From positions 1 to 46,698 of IMG/VR virus record IMGVR_UViG_3300042945_000819: 46,698 nt of DNA. One strand, written 5' to 3'. The first letter of the stretch is position 1. Each line of letters begins with the position of its first letter. The position numbers were made by a program, and so were the translations under genes. The notes under the pieces are model-generated. The model did not search any database. It saw nothing but the letters and a program-made list of their open reading frames with translations, and was not told the DNA's origin. The DNA comes from a virus. This document shows positions 1-8,751 of the stretch, piece after piece.

Positions 1-2003
1 CAAATGGAAACTTTGAGCAAGCAATTCGCCAAACCAGAAGATATTTTCGTTATCAATCTGGTAAAGGTATTCAAGTCAGTTCTGGTACTATTTTAAAACC
101 AAGTTTGCAGATTGATAGTTTAACTTCTTCTGGAACAACTGTTACTGTTCAAACAAAAGAACAACATAATATTCAGGCAGCAACACCAGGAACTCAAGTT
201 ACAATTTCTGGTGCAAATGAATCTGCGTATAATGGAACTTTTACAATTACTTCTGTTACTGGATACAATACTTTCCAATATACTGCATTATCAACTCCTT
301 CCGCATCACCAGCATCTGGAACTTATAATTGTTCTGTTTCAAGTTGGTATGGATGCTCAAACCGTCTTGGAAGTTTTGATGCTCAAAATGGAATATTCTT
401 TGAGTTTGATGGGCAAACACTTTCTGCGGTTCGTAGAAGTTCTACTTATCAACTTGCAGGAAAAGTGAGTGTTACAAACGGAAGCAATACTATAACACAA
501 ACTAATGCAACATTCCCAACTGTATTTTCAAAACAACTAAACATTGGAGATTTTATTGTTCTTCGTGGTCAGTCATATCGTGTTGTTGATATTGCAAGTG
601 ACACTTCTATGACGATTTCTCCTTCATATAGAGGAGCAACGGCATCGTTTGTAATCATTTCAAAAACACAAGACACAAAATATCCACAATCATCTTGGAA
701 TATTGATAAGTGTGATGGTACAGGTCCTTCTGGATATAATATTGACCTCACCAAGATGCAGATGTTTTATATTGATTATTCTTGGTATGGTGCTGGATTT
801 ATTCGTTGGGGATTTAGAGGTCCAACTGGCGATGTAATTTACTGCCATAAAGTACCAAATAATAATGTCAATACAGAAGCATATATGCGTTCTGGAAACT
901 TACCAGCACGATATGAATCTGAAAGTCTTCCACCAACAACTAAAATTACTGGCAATGTGGGAGCATCCGATACAACTATTGGTATTGCAAGTACTGCAGG
1001 ATTCCCAACTGCCGGTACAATCGTAGTTCGTAATGCAAATACTTATGAGTATATGAATTATGCTGGTATTGGTACAACAGCATTTACTGGAGTTACAAGA
1101 GCAAGATCTGGTAGTACTTCTCTTGCACTTACGGTTGCCTCTGGTTCTAATGTGGCAACTGCAACCACCACAAATTTACAAGTAGGTCAGAGAGTTATTG
1201 GTGGATTCCCAGAAGGAACATACGTCAGTGCAATTGGTGTTGGAAATATTACGTTAAGTCAAGCAGCAACAACGGCAAACCCAACAGTAATTATTCCCCC
1301 AATGGGGGCATCAACGGGTCAGGCATTTACTTTCTCTGCTACAGACCCAGTTGCCGTTGAACTTGCATTCCCAACTTATGGACCTTCTATATCACACTGG
1401 GGTACAAGTGTGATTATGGATGGTCGATATGATGATGATAAATCTTTGGTCTTTACTTATGGTCAAAGAACTGCTACTACTATTTCTCCTGGTGCAACAC
1501 GGGCACTACTTGCAATTCGTGTTGCACCATCGGTGGATAATGGTATTGCTGCGGCATTCGGACAAAGAGAATTAATTAATAGAATGCAATTGGTTCTTAG
1601 AAATCTGGGAATTTCAATTCGTGGTAGTAATACATCAAATATTCTTGTGCAAGCATTTTTAAATGCGACTCCATCAACTACAAATACTTGGACGAATGCT
1701 ATTGGTAATGCTACGGGACAACAAAATTCCAGTTTGGCACAAATTGTTGATTATGGTGGTGGTTCTACCACAGTAACAGGTGGTGAAGTTACTGCAGGAA
1801 TATTTTCTGCTGGTACTGACACACTTGATTTAAGTACTGTAAGGGACTTGGGTAATTGTATTCTTGGTGGAGGTGGCACCACTTCAAATAGTGGAATATT
1901 CCCAGACGGTCCTGATACATTAACGATTACTGTAACTAATATTGCCGCCACTGGTGATGTTAATGTAACTGCAAGAATTTCTTGGACGGAGGCACAAGCA
2001 TAA
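1..2003 (+). CDS. Large virion structural (tail/baseplate-type) protein, 5' partial
   Basis: The reading frame is open from position 3 at the left edge, so the gene begins upstream; the TTG at 105 is not its start. The visible ~667 residues are rich in Ser, Thr, Gly and Ala with short beta-type segments (several Ig-like or carbohydrate-binding-like stretches such as VTVQTKEQHNI and GVTRARSGST). The first visible residues read RQTRRYFRYQSGKG, a phrase I associate with large T4-like cyanophage structural proteins that carry a repeated beta scaffold. It is followed after 3 nt by the collagen-like fibre gene, which supports a tail or baseplate role. The exact structural position cannot be assigned. 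Confidence 0.75.
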   Translation, partial: NGNFEQAIRQTRRYFRYQSGKGIQVSSGTILKPSLQIDSLTSSGTTVTVQTKEQHNIQAATPGTQVTISGANESAYNGTFTITSVTGYNTFQYTALSTPSASPASGTYNCSVSSWYGCSNRLGSFDAQNGIFFEFDGQTLSAVRRSSTYQLAGKVSVTNGSNTITQTNATFPTVFSKQLNIGDFIVLRGQSYRVVDIASDTSMTISPSYRGATASFVIISKTQDTKYPQSSWNIDKCDGTGPSGYNIDLTKMQMFYIDYSWYGAGFIRWGFRGPTGDVIYCHKVPNNNVNTEAYMRSGNLPARYESESLPPTTKITGNVGASDTTIGIASTAGFPTAGTIVVRNANTYEYMNYAGIGTTAFTGVTRARSGSTSLALTVASGSNVATATTTNLQVGQRVIGGFPEGTYVSAIGVGNITLSQAATTANPTVIIPPMGASTGQAFTFSATDPVAVELAFPTYGPSISHWGTSVIMDGRYDDDKSLVFTYGQRTATTISPGATRALLAIRVAPSVDNGIAAAFGQRELINRMQLVLRNLGISIRGSNTSNILVQAFLNATPSTTNTWTNAIGNATGQQNSSLAQIVDYGGGSTTVTGGEVTAGIFSAGTDTLDLSTVRDLGNCILGGGGTTSNSGIFPDGPDTLTITVTNIAATGDVNVTARISWTEAQA

Positions 2004-2006
2004 AAA

Positions 2007-3533
2007 ATGGCAAAACTTAAGTCTGGCACTAGAGTTTATGGGAATTTTAAACTTGATGGTGGTCTTTATGATTTTAATAATCAAGTAGGGTCTGCAAGTT
2101 CGGTTCTTATTTCTACTGGTGCTGGAGTTAGTTGGACTCCAATTTCAACAGCAGCACTTCAAGGTCTTCAGGGACTTCAAGGAACTCAGGGAACTCAAGG
2201 AAGACAAGGTACTCAGGGAACAACAGGTACAGGTACTCAAGGTCTTCAGGGACTTCAAGGTACTCAAGGCACTCAAGGCACTCAAGGTACTCAGGGAACA
2301 CAAGGTACTCAGGGAACTCAAGGTACTCAAGGTACACAGGGCACACAGGGAACTCAAGGTCTTCAAGGTCTTCAGGGTACTCAGGGAACTCAAGGTACTC
2401 AGGGAACACAAGGTACTCAGGGAACTCAGGGAACTCAAGGTACTCAAGGTCTTCAGGGACTTCAAGGAACAACAGGTACAGGTACTCAAGGTACTCAGGG
2501 AACACAAGGAACACAAGGAACACAGGGCACTCAAGGTACTCAGGGAACTCAAGGCACACAAGGAACACAAGGTACTCAGGGAACTCAAGGCACACAAGGA
2601 ACCACAGGAACAGGTACACAAGGTACACAAGGAACCACAGGAACAGGCACACAAGGTACACAAGGTACACAAGGAACCACAGGAACAGGTACTCAAGGTC
2701 TTCAGGGAACTCAAGGTTCTAGTGCTGCAGGTGGTGGAGGTGGTTCTGGAACTTTTGACACTGGAATTACAACTTCTGTTTACATCTCTGCTATTTCTGG
2801 AGTTGGTATAAATACTGCACAAAATAACGACATTTTTACTGGTCCTGGAGTTGCTGGAACTTCTTTTGGAATTGGTCTTTCATTCCCATCAACAGCAAGT
2901 AGAGAATATGTAATTGAATCAATTCACGTCACCAATACATATTCAAATGAATTATATTTAACTGCAAGACAAGATTTTTATGTTTCTGGAACTACTTGGA
3001 GAGCAGTTCCGATTACGCAAAGACTTATAGTTCCTTATCAAGGTTCTGTGGAACTTATTAATCAACCAATGATTGCTTCACCGAATGACCACCTAAGATT
3101 CCAAGCACTTTCTGGAACTGGTTCAACTGCAACAGGAATTGATGGTGGTTTGGATGTATTTACCGTTTATTCCACAAAAACTGATACAAACTTTGTTGGT
3201 GTTGGTTCAACAGTAGCAAGTACAACTGGTGCAGAAGTTTATCGTTCAATAACTTATCCTTCAGTTGTTCAATCTATTCGTCTTTGTAATTATAATTTGA
3301 ATATTGATGTTGATGCATCTGTTTCTATCTATCGTGGAGGAACTGCAGGTTCTGTTGTATCTACCGGAGTACGACTTGGATACTTGACATATAATATGAC
3401 TATACCTAAAAACAGTGTTGTTGAAATACTTGATAAACCAAAATATCTTGCAATAAATGATACGATTGTTGCCGTTGGTTCTACAATTAACTCACTCTCT
3501 GCCTGTGTTGCTGCAAAACAAATAACATCGTAA
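2007..3533 (+). CDS. Collagen-like GXY-repeat tail fibre protein
   Basis: 508 aa. Residues ~1-50 form an N-terminal attachment segment (YGNFKLDGGLYDFNNQVG). Residues ~51-237 are about 62 Gly-X-Y triplets, mostly GTQ and GLQ, broken by GTTGTGTQG. A Gly-rich hinge (SSAAGGGGGSG) leads to a ~260-aa globular C-terminal head, probably beta-rich. Collagen-like triplets in phage tail proteins form trimeric stalks, so this is most likely a trimeric fibre or adhesin. There is no proline in the repeat, so stability cannot come from hydroxyproline; every GTQ triplet offers a Thr in the X position. The next gene is a glycosyltransferase and a prolyl-hydroxylase-like gene lies 10 kb downstream. Confidence 0.85.
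   Translation: MAKLKSGTRVYGNFKLDGGLYDFNNQVGSASSVLISTGAGVSWTPISTAALQGLQGLQGTQGTQGRQGTQGTTGTGTQGLQGLQGTQGTQGTQGTQGTQGTQGTQGTQGTQGTQGTQGLQGLQGTQGTQGTQGTQGTQGTQGTQGTQGLQGLQGTTGTGTQGTQGTQGTQGTQGTQGTQGTQGTQGTQGTQGTQGTQGTTGTGTQGTQGTTGTGTQGTQGTQGTTGTGTQGLQGTQGSSAAGGGGGSGTFDTGITTSVYISAISGVGINTAQNNDIFTGPGVAGTSFGIGLSFPSTASREYVIESIHVTNTYSNELYLTARQDFYVSGTTWRAVPITQRLIVPYQGSVELINQPMIASPNDHLRFQALSGTGSTATGIDGGLDVFTVYSTKTDTNFVGVGSTVASTTGAEVYRSITYPSVVQSIRLCNYNLNIDVDASVSIYRGGTAGSVVSTGVRLGYLTYNMTIPKNSVVEILDKPKYLAINDTIVAVGSTINSLSACVAAKQITS
2157..2718 (+). repeat. 9-bp periodic repeat coding for Gly-X-Y triplets
   Basis: About 62 near-identical 9-bp units (GGNACTCAR / GGTCTTCAR variants) in tandem. The units drift at third positions, but blocks of several units recur exactly, a sign of slippage or unequal recombination. 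The tract explains the long ORFs in all other frames here, which are shadows. Confidence 0.9.
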
Positions 3534-3566
3534 ATATATAGTATAATAATATAAAATGGAGAAATT

Positions 3567-4226
3567 ATGTCTATCTTGATTGCGATGCCTTGTTATGGTG
3601 GATTAGTAAGTGATAAGACAGCAAAGGGACTATTTAATCTTGGAAAGGAATTAAGAACTGCTGGATTAGACCACGGATTATTGACAACTGCAAATGATAG
3701 TTTGATTACTCAAGCACGTTCAAGAATTGTTAATTTCTTTATGAACAATACAGAATATGAAAGAATTCTGTTTATTGATGCTGATATTGGATTTACACCA
3801 GAAGATGTTTTCAATCTCTTAAGACAAGATAAAGATATTGTATGTGGTGCTTATCCTATGAAAGGAATTCCATTGAGATATAATTATAATATTACAAAAC
3901 CAGAAGTTGTTGAAGGTGAACTGGTAAAGATTGAAAATATTGGATTTGGATTTTCTCTAATTAAAAGAAAAGTATTTGAAGATATTGTAAAAAGATATGG
4001 AGAAGAGTTGAAGTATTATCCACCAACAGATAATAGTTCAACTCCACCAACAGAAAAAGAATATCATAATTCTTATCATTACTTTTTGGAACTCAAGAAA
4101 GAAATGAGATATTTACCAGAAGACTTTTCATTCTTTGAAAGAGCAAGAAGTGTTGGGTATGATGCTTGGTTAAATACTAATATTAGATTAGCACACGTTG
4201 GTTCTCACGTTTATCAAGAAGGATAA
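3567..4226 (+). CDS. GT-A fold glycosyltransferase
   Basis: 219 aa. The N-terminus ILIAMPCYGG is a GT-A nucleotide-sugar strand, residues ~45-60 (SLITQARSRIVNFF) match the helix seen in phage and Anp1-type enzymes, and DADIGF at residues 71-76 gives the metal-binding DxD. GAYPMK at ~93-98 is also typical of this phage-borne family. It probably transfers a sugar to a protein or glycan. It lies between the collagen-like fibre and the first propeller gene, with an RBS-like GGAG upstream and a 4-nt gap to the next gene. The acceptor is unknown; fibre glycosylation is an inference from position. Confidence 0.75.
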   Translation: MSILIAMPCYGGLVSDKTAKGLFNLGKELRTAGLDHGLLTTANDSLITQARSRIVNFFMNNTEYERILFIDADIGFTPEDVFNLLRQDKDIVCGAYPMKGIPLRYNYNITKPEVVEGELVKIENIGFGFSLIKRKVFEDIVKRYGEELKYYPPTDNSSTPPTEKEYHNSYHYFLELKKEMRYLPEDFSFFERARSVGYDAWLNTNIRLAHVGSHVYQEG

Positions 4227-4230
4227 TTAA

Positions 4231-6084
4231 ATGGCAACTGGGGTCTTCAGTCTTCGTAAGGTTTATATTAAACAATACCAAAATGTAACTAATAATAATT
4301 TTGCGAGTTGGCCTGAATATTCATCAGATTATGGGTATTATGGTGGAGGTTACTCTGTCAATTTTGATAGTACTATTGCAGCGCATGATTATTCTACTTC
4401 AACAGTCTATAGCGTTAGTTCTAGTCTTTCAAATACTAGAGATATGGGAACAACATCAAATTCTAATTATGGTTACTTTGTAGGAGGTACAGCAACTTCT
4501 TCATCTTTTATAACATATGCAGTACAAAGATTTGATTTTTCATCCAGAACAGTCAGTCTTCCTGGTAAAAATTTACCACCAACTTCACAAGCAACATCAA
4601 TGGGTTCAACAGAAAATGATTCCTATGGATATTTTGTTGGAGGGCAAACTTATGTTTTTCCTGGGTTATTTCCTACATTTAGTACTGTTTTAAGATTTGA
4701 TTTTTCTAGTGAAAATATAAGTCTTCCTGGAAAAAATTTACCTGGAGGAATTACACGGACAAAAACATCCTGCAAAAATCAAAACTACGGTTATTTTGCT
4801 GGTTCTGCTAATTCCACTTCCGCCATATTTAGACTTGATTTTTCAAGTGAAACAATAAATAACCCCGGAAAAAATTTATCAACAGCAACAACTAAATTAG
4901 GAGCAGTTTCAAACAATTCTTATGGTTACTTTGGTGGTGGATACACCCCCACACTACCTAATCTAAGTACAATCACAAGACTTGATTTTTCAAGTGAAAC
5001 TATAAGTGATCCTGGAAAAAATCTACCTGAAGGTTTAGCATTTGATGCTGATGGCAATTCTTCAATAAGTTATGGTTTTCTTTATTCACGAACTCTATTA
5101 TGTCGATTAGATTATTCTACAGAAAATATAACACCAGTAATTTCAAACATAACACTATCTCCAGGATCACAAAGCAGAGACATAGGAACATTTGATGGTC
5201 CAAGGAAGATATTTAGGGGTTCTAAGACTTATGGATATTTTGGTGGTGGTCTCACACCTTTTGTAATAAATACGATCATAAGACTTGATTTTTCTAATGA
5301 AACTGTAAGTTTTCCTGGAAAAAATTTACCAACATTAAGAGGGTATTTAGCAACAACATCAAGTAATTATTATGGTTACTTTGGTGGTGGATTTGCACCT
5401 CCTTTTATTAATACAATTTCAAGACTTGATTTTTCGACAGAAAATGTAAGTAATCCTGGAAGAAATTTGCCAACATCAAGAGCATATTTGGCAGCAACCT
5501 CAAGTAGTTCTTATGGTTACTTTGGTGGTGGTTCTACACCTACTATAATTAACACAATTACAAGACTTGATTTTTCGAATGAAACTATAATTGATCCAGG
5601 AAAAAATTTACCAGGATCAAGAGAAAGATTGGCAGCAACCTCAAGTAGTTCTTATGGTTATTTTGGTGGTGGAAGCACTGGTACTGCAATTAATACTATT
5701 AGTAGACTTGATTTTTCGAATGAAACCACAAGTGATCCAGGAAAGAATTTATCAGTTGCAAAATTTAGTTTAGCAGCAACCTCAAGTAGTTCTTATGGTT
5801 ATTTTGGTGGTGGATATGCTCCTCCACTTGTATTTTATAACACTATAACGAGAATTGATTTTTTTAATGAAACTGTTAGTGATCCAGGAAAGAATTTGCC
5901 AACAGTAAGATCAAATTTAGCAGCAACCTCTAGTGCTTTTTATGGTTACTTTGGTGGTGGTTTTATACCTCCTTATATTTGTACAATCACAAGACTTGAT
6001 TTTTCGAATGAAACCACAAGTGATCCAGGAAAAAATTTACCAACGGTAAGAGCAGATTCAGCAACAGTTTCAAACTCAAACTAA
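4231..6084 (+). CDS. YGYFGGG-repeat beta-propeller tail protein, copy 1
   Basis: 617 aa built of twelve ~45-50-aa blades, each with a core such as YGYFGGG, then NTITRLDFSNET, then DPGKNLP. The blades fall into two sets of six, separated near residue ~330 by a linker ending FRGSKTYGYF, which suggests two six-bladed kelch-like propellers in tandem. The first set is more diverged (YGYFVGG, YGYFAGS, YGFLYSR) and the second is nearly uniform. A ~30-aa N-terminal segment precedes blade 1. It is paralogous to the genes at 6915 and 11340. The likely role is a virion receptor-binding or decoration protein; no enzymatic motif is seen. Confidence 0.75.
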   Translation: MATGVFSLRKVYIKQYQNVTNNNFASWPEYSSDYGYYGGGYSVNFDSTIAAHDYSTSTVYSVSSSLSNTRDMGTTSNSNYGYFVGGTATSSSFITYAVQRFDFSSRTVSLPGKNLPPTSQATSMGSTENDSYGYFVGGQTYVFPGLFPTFSTVLRFDFSSENISLPGKNLPGGITRTKTSCKNQNYGYFAGSANSTSAIFRLDFSSETINNPGKNLSTATTKLGAVSNNSYGYFGGGYTPTLPNLSTITRLDFSSETISDPGKNLPEGLAFDADGNSSISYGFLYSRTLLCRLDYSTENITPVISNITLSPGSQSRDIGTFDGPRKIFRGSKTYGYFGGGLTPFVINTIIRLDFSNETVSFPGKNLPTLRGYLATTSSNYYGYFGGGFAPPFINTISRLDFSTENVSNPGRNLPTSRAYLAATSSSSYGYFGGGSTPTIINTITRLDFSNETIIDPGKNLPGSRERLAATSSSSYGYFGGGSTGTAINTISRLDFSNETTSDPGKNLSVAKFSLAATSSSSYGYFGGGYAPPLVFYNTITRIDFFNETVSDPGKNLPTVRSNLAATSSAFYGYFGGGFIPPYICTITRLDFSNETTSDPGKNLPTVRADSATVSNSN

Positions 6085-6087
6085 TTT

Positions 6088-6915
6088 ATGAAAACTTTTT
6101 ATTTTATGTCTGGACTTCCACGTTCAGGTTCAACTTTATTAACAGCACTACTCAATCAAAATCCAGAGATACACGCATCTACAAACTCACCACTTCTGGA
6201 TACGATACATTATACGGAAGAGTATCTTTTATATAAATCCGAACAATATAAAGCACATCCAAAACCAGAGTGTGCTCATAAGGTCTTGTCTTCTATTGCT
6301 CCCAACTATTATTTTAATACATCACAGAATATTATTGTAGATAAATCAAGAGGTTGGGTGAATCAAATACAACATATTCAAGATTATATTACATCAGAAC
6401 CAAAGATTATTTGTCCTGTAAGAAGTATTCCTGATATTATATCTTCATTTTTAAATCTCATTTATCATTCCAAAACAACTTCATTCATTGATGAAGGACT
6501 TATAGCAAACAAGTTGGAAATTAGTAATGATAATCGTGCTGACTATTTAATGTCCCCCCAAGGTATTATCGGACAATCTCATCACGCACTTGCTGAAGCA
6601 TTTCGTAAAGGTAATGATAAGTATTTGTTATTGGTTGAGTATGATGATTTAGTTCAAAATCCACAACAAGAACTGAACCGAATTTATGACTTCTTACAAC
6701 TTCCAAGATTTACTCATACTTTTGAGAATGTAAAACCAAAGTTTGATGAGAATGACGATGTTTATAAGTTAGAGAATATGCATACTGTAAGAAGCAAAGT
6801 AGAAAAAATACATCGTGACAATTCAAAGTTTTTAAGTGACTATGTAATCAATAAATATAAGCATATGGAGTTCTGGAAAAAGGGGACTCAAAGATATTCT
6901 ATTTTTGGTTTATAA
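6088..6915 (+). CDS. Sulfotransferase-like protein
   Basis: 275 aa. MKTFYFMSGLPRSGSTLL contains the PAPS 5'-phosphosulfate loop (GLPRSGSTLL, residues 9-18), and CPVRSIPDIISSFL at ~110-123 resembles the 3'-phosphate binding region. Such enzymes move sulfate from PAPS to sugars or tyrosines. Its stop overlaps the start of propeller copy 2 (ATAATG), so it is co-translated with tail genes. The substrate could be fibre tyrosines (YGYF repeats are Tyr-rich), a glycan or a host molecule; this is inference. Confidence 0.75.
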   Translation: MKTFYFMSGLPRSGSTLLTALLNQNPEIHASTNSPLLDTIHYTEEYLLYKSEQYKAHPKPECAHKVLSSIAPNYYFNTSQNIIVDKSRGWVNQIQHIQDYITSEPKIICPVRSIPDIISSFLNLIYHSKTTSFIDEGLIANKLEISNDNRADYLMSPQGIIGQSHHALAEAFRKGNDKYLLLVEYDDLVQNPQQELNRIYDFLQLPRFTHTFENVKPKFDENDDVYKLENMHTVRSKVEKIHRDNSKFLSDYVINKYKHMEFWKKGTQRYSIFGL

Positions 6916-8726
6916 TGCCAGTATTTTCTCTAAAAGAAGCAAAAGAACTTCAAGTAAAAAATGTTTCTGAAAATACTTTTAAGTATTGGGGAGAAAGTGC
7001 GATTTATGGGTATTTTGGTGGTGGTGGGCCATTTCCTTATATGAATACAATCACAAGACTTGACTTTTCCAGTGAAACTATAAGTCTTCCTGGAAAAAAT
7101 TTACCTTCGTCAAGAGGTAATTTAGCAGCAGTCTCAAGTAGTTCTTATGGATACTTTGGTGGTGGATATAATTTTCCAGGAATAGTTATATCTACAATCA
7201 CAAGACTTGATTTATCTAATGAGACTATAAGTGATCCAGGAAAAAATTTACCAGTAGCAAATATTAATATAGCAGCAACCTCAAGTAGTTCTTATGGTTA
7301 TTTTGGAGGAGGTGGATCGGGAATAACTGCATATCTTTGTACAATCACAAGACTTGACTTTTCCAGTGAAACTATAAGTCTTCCTGGAAAAAATTTACCA
7401 GCAATAAGAAATAATCTAGCAGCAACCTCAAGTAGTTCTTATGGTTATTTCGGTGGTGGATTTGATCTTAGTATTAGATTGTGTGTAATATCAAGACTTG
7501 ATTTTTCAAGTGAAACTATAAGTGATCCTGGAAGAAATTTACCAACATCCAGACAAACTCTGGCAGAAACCTCAAGCAATTCTTATGGATACTTTGGTGG
7601 TGGATTTGCACCTCCTATAATTTGCACAATCACAAGACTTGATTTCTCTAATGAAACCGTAAGTGATCCAGGAAAAAATTTACCAGGATCAAGAGAAAGA
7701 TCAGTAGCAACCAAAAGTAGTTCTTATGGTTACTTTGGTGGTGGTTATACTCCTGGTGCAATTTCTACAATTACAAGACTTGATTTTTCAACCGAAAATG
7801 TAAGTAATCCTGGAAATAATTTTTCAACAGGAAGGGCATCTTTGGCAGCACTTTCTGGAGGTCAATCAATCTATCGTGGTTCAAAGACTTATGGGTATTT
7901 TGGTGGTGGAGGATCACCATACATCAATACAATCACAAGACTAGAGTTTTCTAATGAAACTGTAAGTGATCCTGGTAAAAATTTACCAGGGCAAGTGTCT
8001 TTATCTGCAGCAGTGGCAAGCAATTATTATGGGTACTTTGGTGGTGGATATATACCCTATATCTGTACAATTACAAGACTTGATTTTTCTAATGAAACCA
8101 TTAGCAATCCTGGTAAAAATTTACCAACAGCACGAGGTTATTTAACATCAGTTTCAAGTAGTTCTTATGGTTATTTTGGTGGTGGTGAAACTTCTGGTGG
8201 TAATATCTCTACAATCACAAGACTAGAGTTTTCTAATGAAACTGTAAGTGATCCTGGTAAAAATTTACCATCAATAAGACGTAGTTTAACAGCAACCTCA
8301 AGTAGTTCTTATGGTTACTTTGGTGGTGGATTCCCAAATATCAACACAATTACAAGATTAGAGTTTTCTAATGAAACTGTAAGTGATCCTGGTAAAAATT
8401 TACCATCAGCAATAAATTCTTTAGCAGCAGCATCAAGTAATTCTTATGGTTACTTTGGTGGTGGGTTTAATATTAATACAATCACAAGACTTGATTTTTC
8501 AAATGAAACGATAAGTCTTCCTACAAAAAATTTACCAACACAAAGATTTTCTTTAACTGCAACTTCAAGTGCTTTTTATGGTTATTTTGGTGGGGGATAT
8601 TCTGGTTCTTTCTCTCTTGTTAATACAATATCAAGACTTGATTTTTCTAATGAAACGGTGGGTAATGCGGCAAATAATTTACCAACAGCAAGAAGCAATT
8701 CAGCAACACTTTCGAACTCAAACTAA
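6915..8726 (+). CDS. YGYFGGG-repeat beta-propeller tail protein, copy 2
   Basis: 603 aa with a short ~30-aa N-terminal segment followed by twelve YGYFGGG blades in two sets of six, the second set opening with YRGSKTYGYFGGG after an ALSGGQS linker. The blades are more uniform than in copies 1 and 3; at DNA level the string TCTTATGGTTACTTTGGTG recurs almost unchanged, which makes intra- and intergenic recombination likely. Its start shares a base with the sulfotransferase stop. The role is inferred to be receptor-binding or virion decoration. Confidence 0.75.
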   Translation: MPVFSLKEAKELQVKNVSENTFKYWGESAIYGYFGGGGPFPYMNTITRLDFSSETISLPGKNLPSSRGNLAAVSSSSYGYFGGGYNFPGIVISTITRLDLSNETISDPGKNLPVANINIAATSSSSYGYFGGGGSGITAYLCTITRLDFSSETISLPGKNLPAIRNNLAATSSSSYGYFGGGFDLSIRLCVISRLDFSSETISDPGRNLPTSRQTLAETSSNSYGYFGGGFAPPIICTITRLDFSNETVSDPGKNLPGSRERSVATKSSSYGYFGGGYTPGAISTITRLDFSTENVSNPGNNFSTGRASLAALSGGQSIYRGSKTYGYFGGGGSPYINTITRLEFSNETVSDPGKNLPGQVSLSAAVASNYYGYFGGGYIPYICTITRLDFSNETISNPGKNLPTARGYLTSVSSSSYGYFGGGETSGGNISTITRLEFSNETVSDPGKNLPSIRRSLTATSSSSYGYFGGGFPNINTITRLEFSNETVSDPGKNLPSAINSLAAASSNSYGYFGGGFNINTITRLDFSNETISLPTKNLPTQRFSLTATSSAFYGYFGGGYSGSFSLVNTISRLDFSNETVGNAANNLPTARSNSATLSNSN

Positions 8727-8751
8727 ATAAAATCACCTACATCATTTTGAT

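Noticed and set aside
569-754. Minus-strand ORF of 61 aa, and the 92-aa one at 1751-2029
   Set aside because: No late box or RBS on that strand, and fully inside a good + strand gene.
2157-2718. CRISPR-like array
   Set aside because: The tandem units are 9 bp without spacers and lie in a coding frame; it is a collagen-type tract.
2119-2822. Several long ORFs in other frames and on the minus strand across the GTQ repeat
   Set aside because: They are translations of the same 9-bp repeat (Leu/Lys, Ser/Arg or Leu/Cys rich) with no own start signals.
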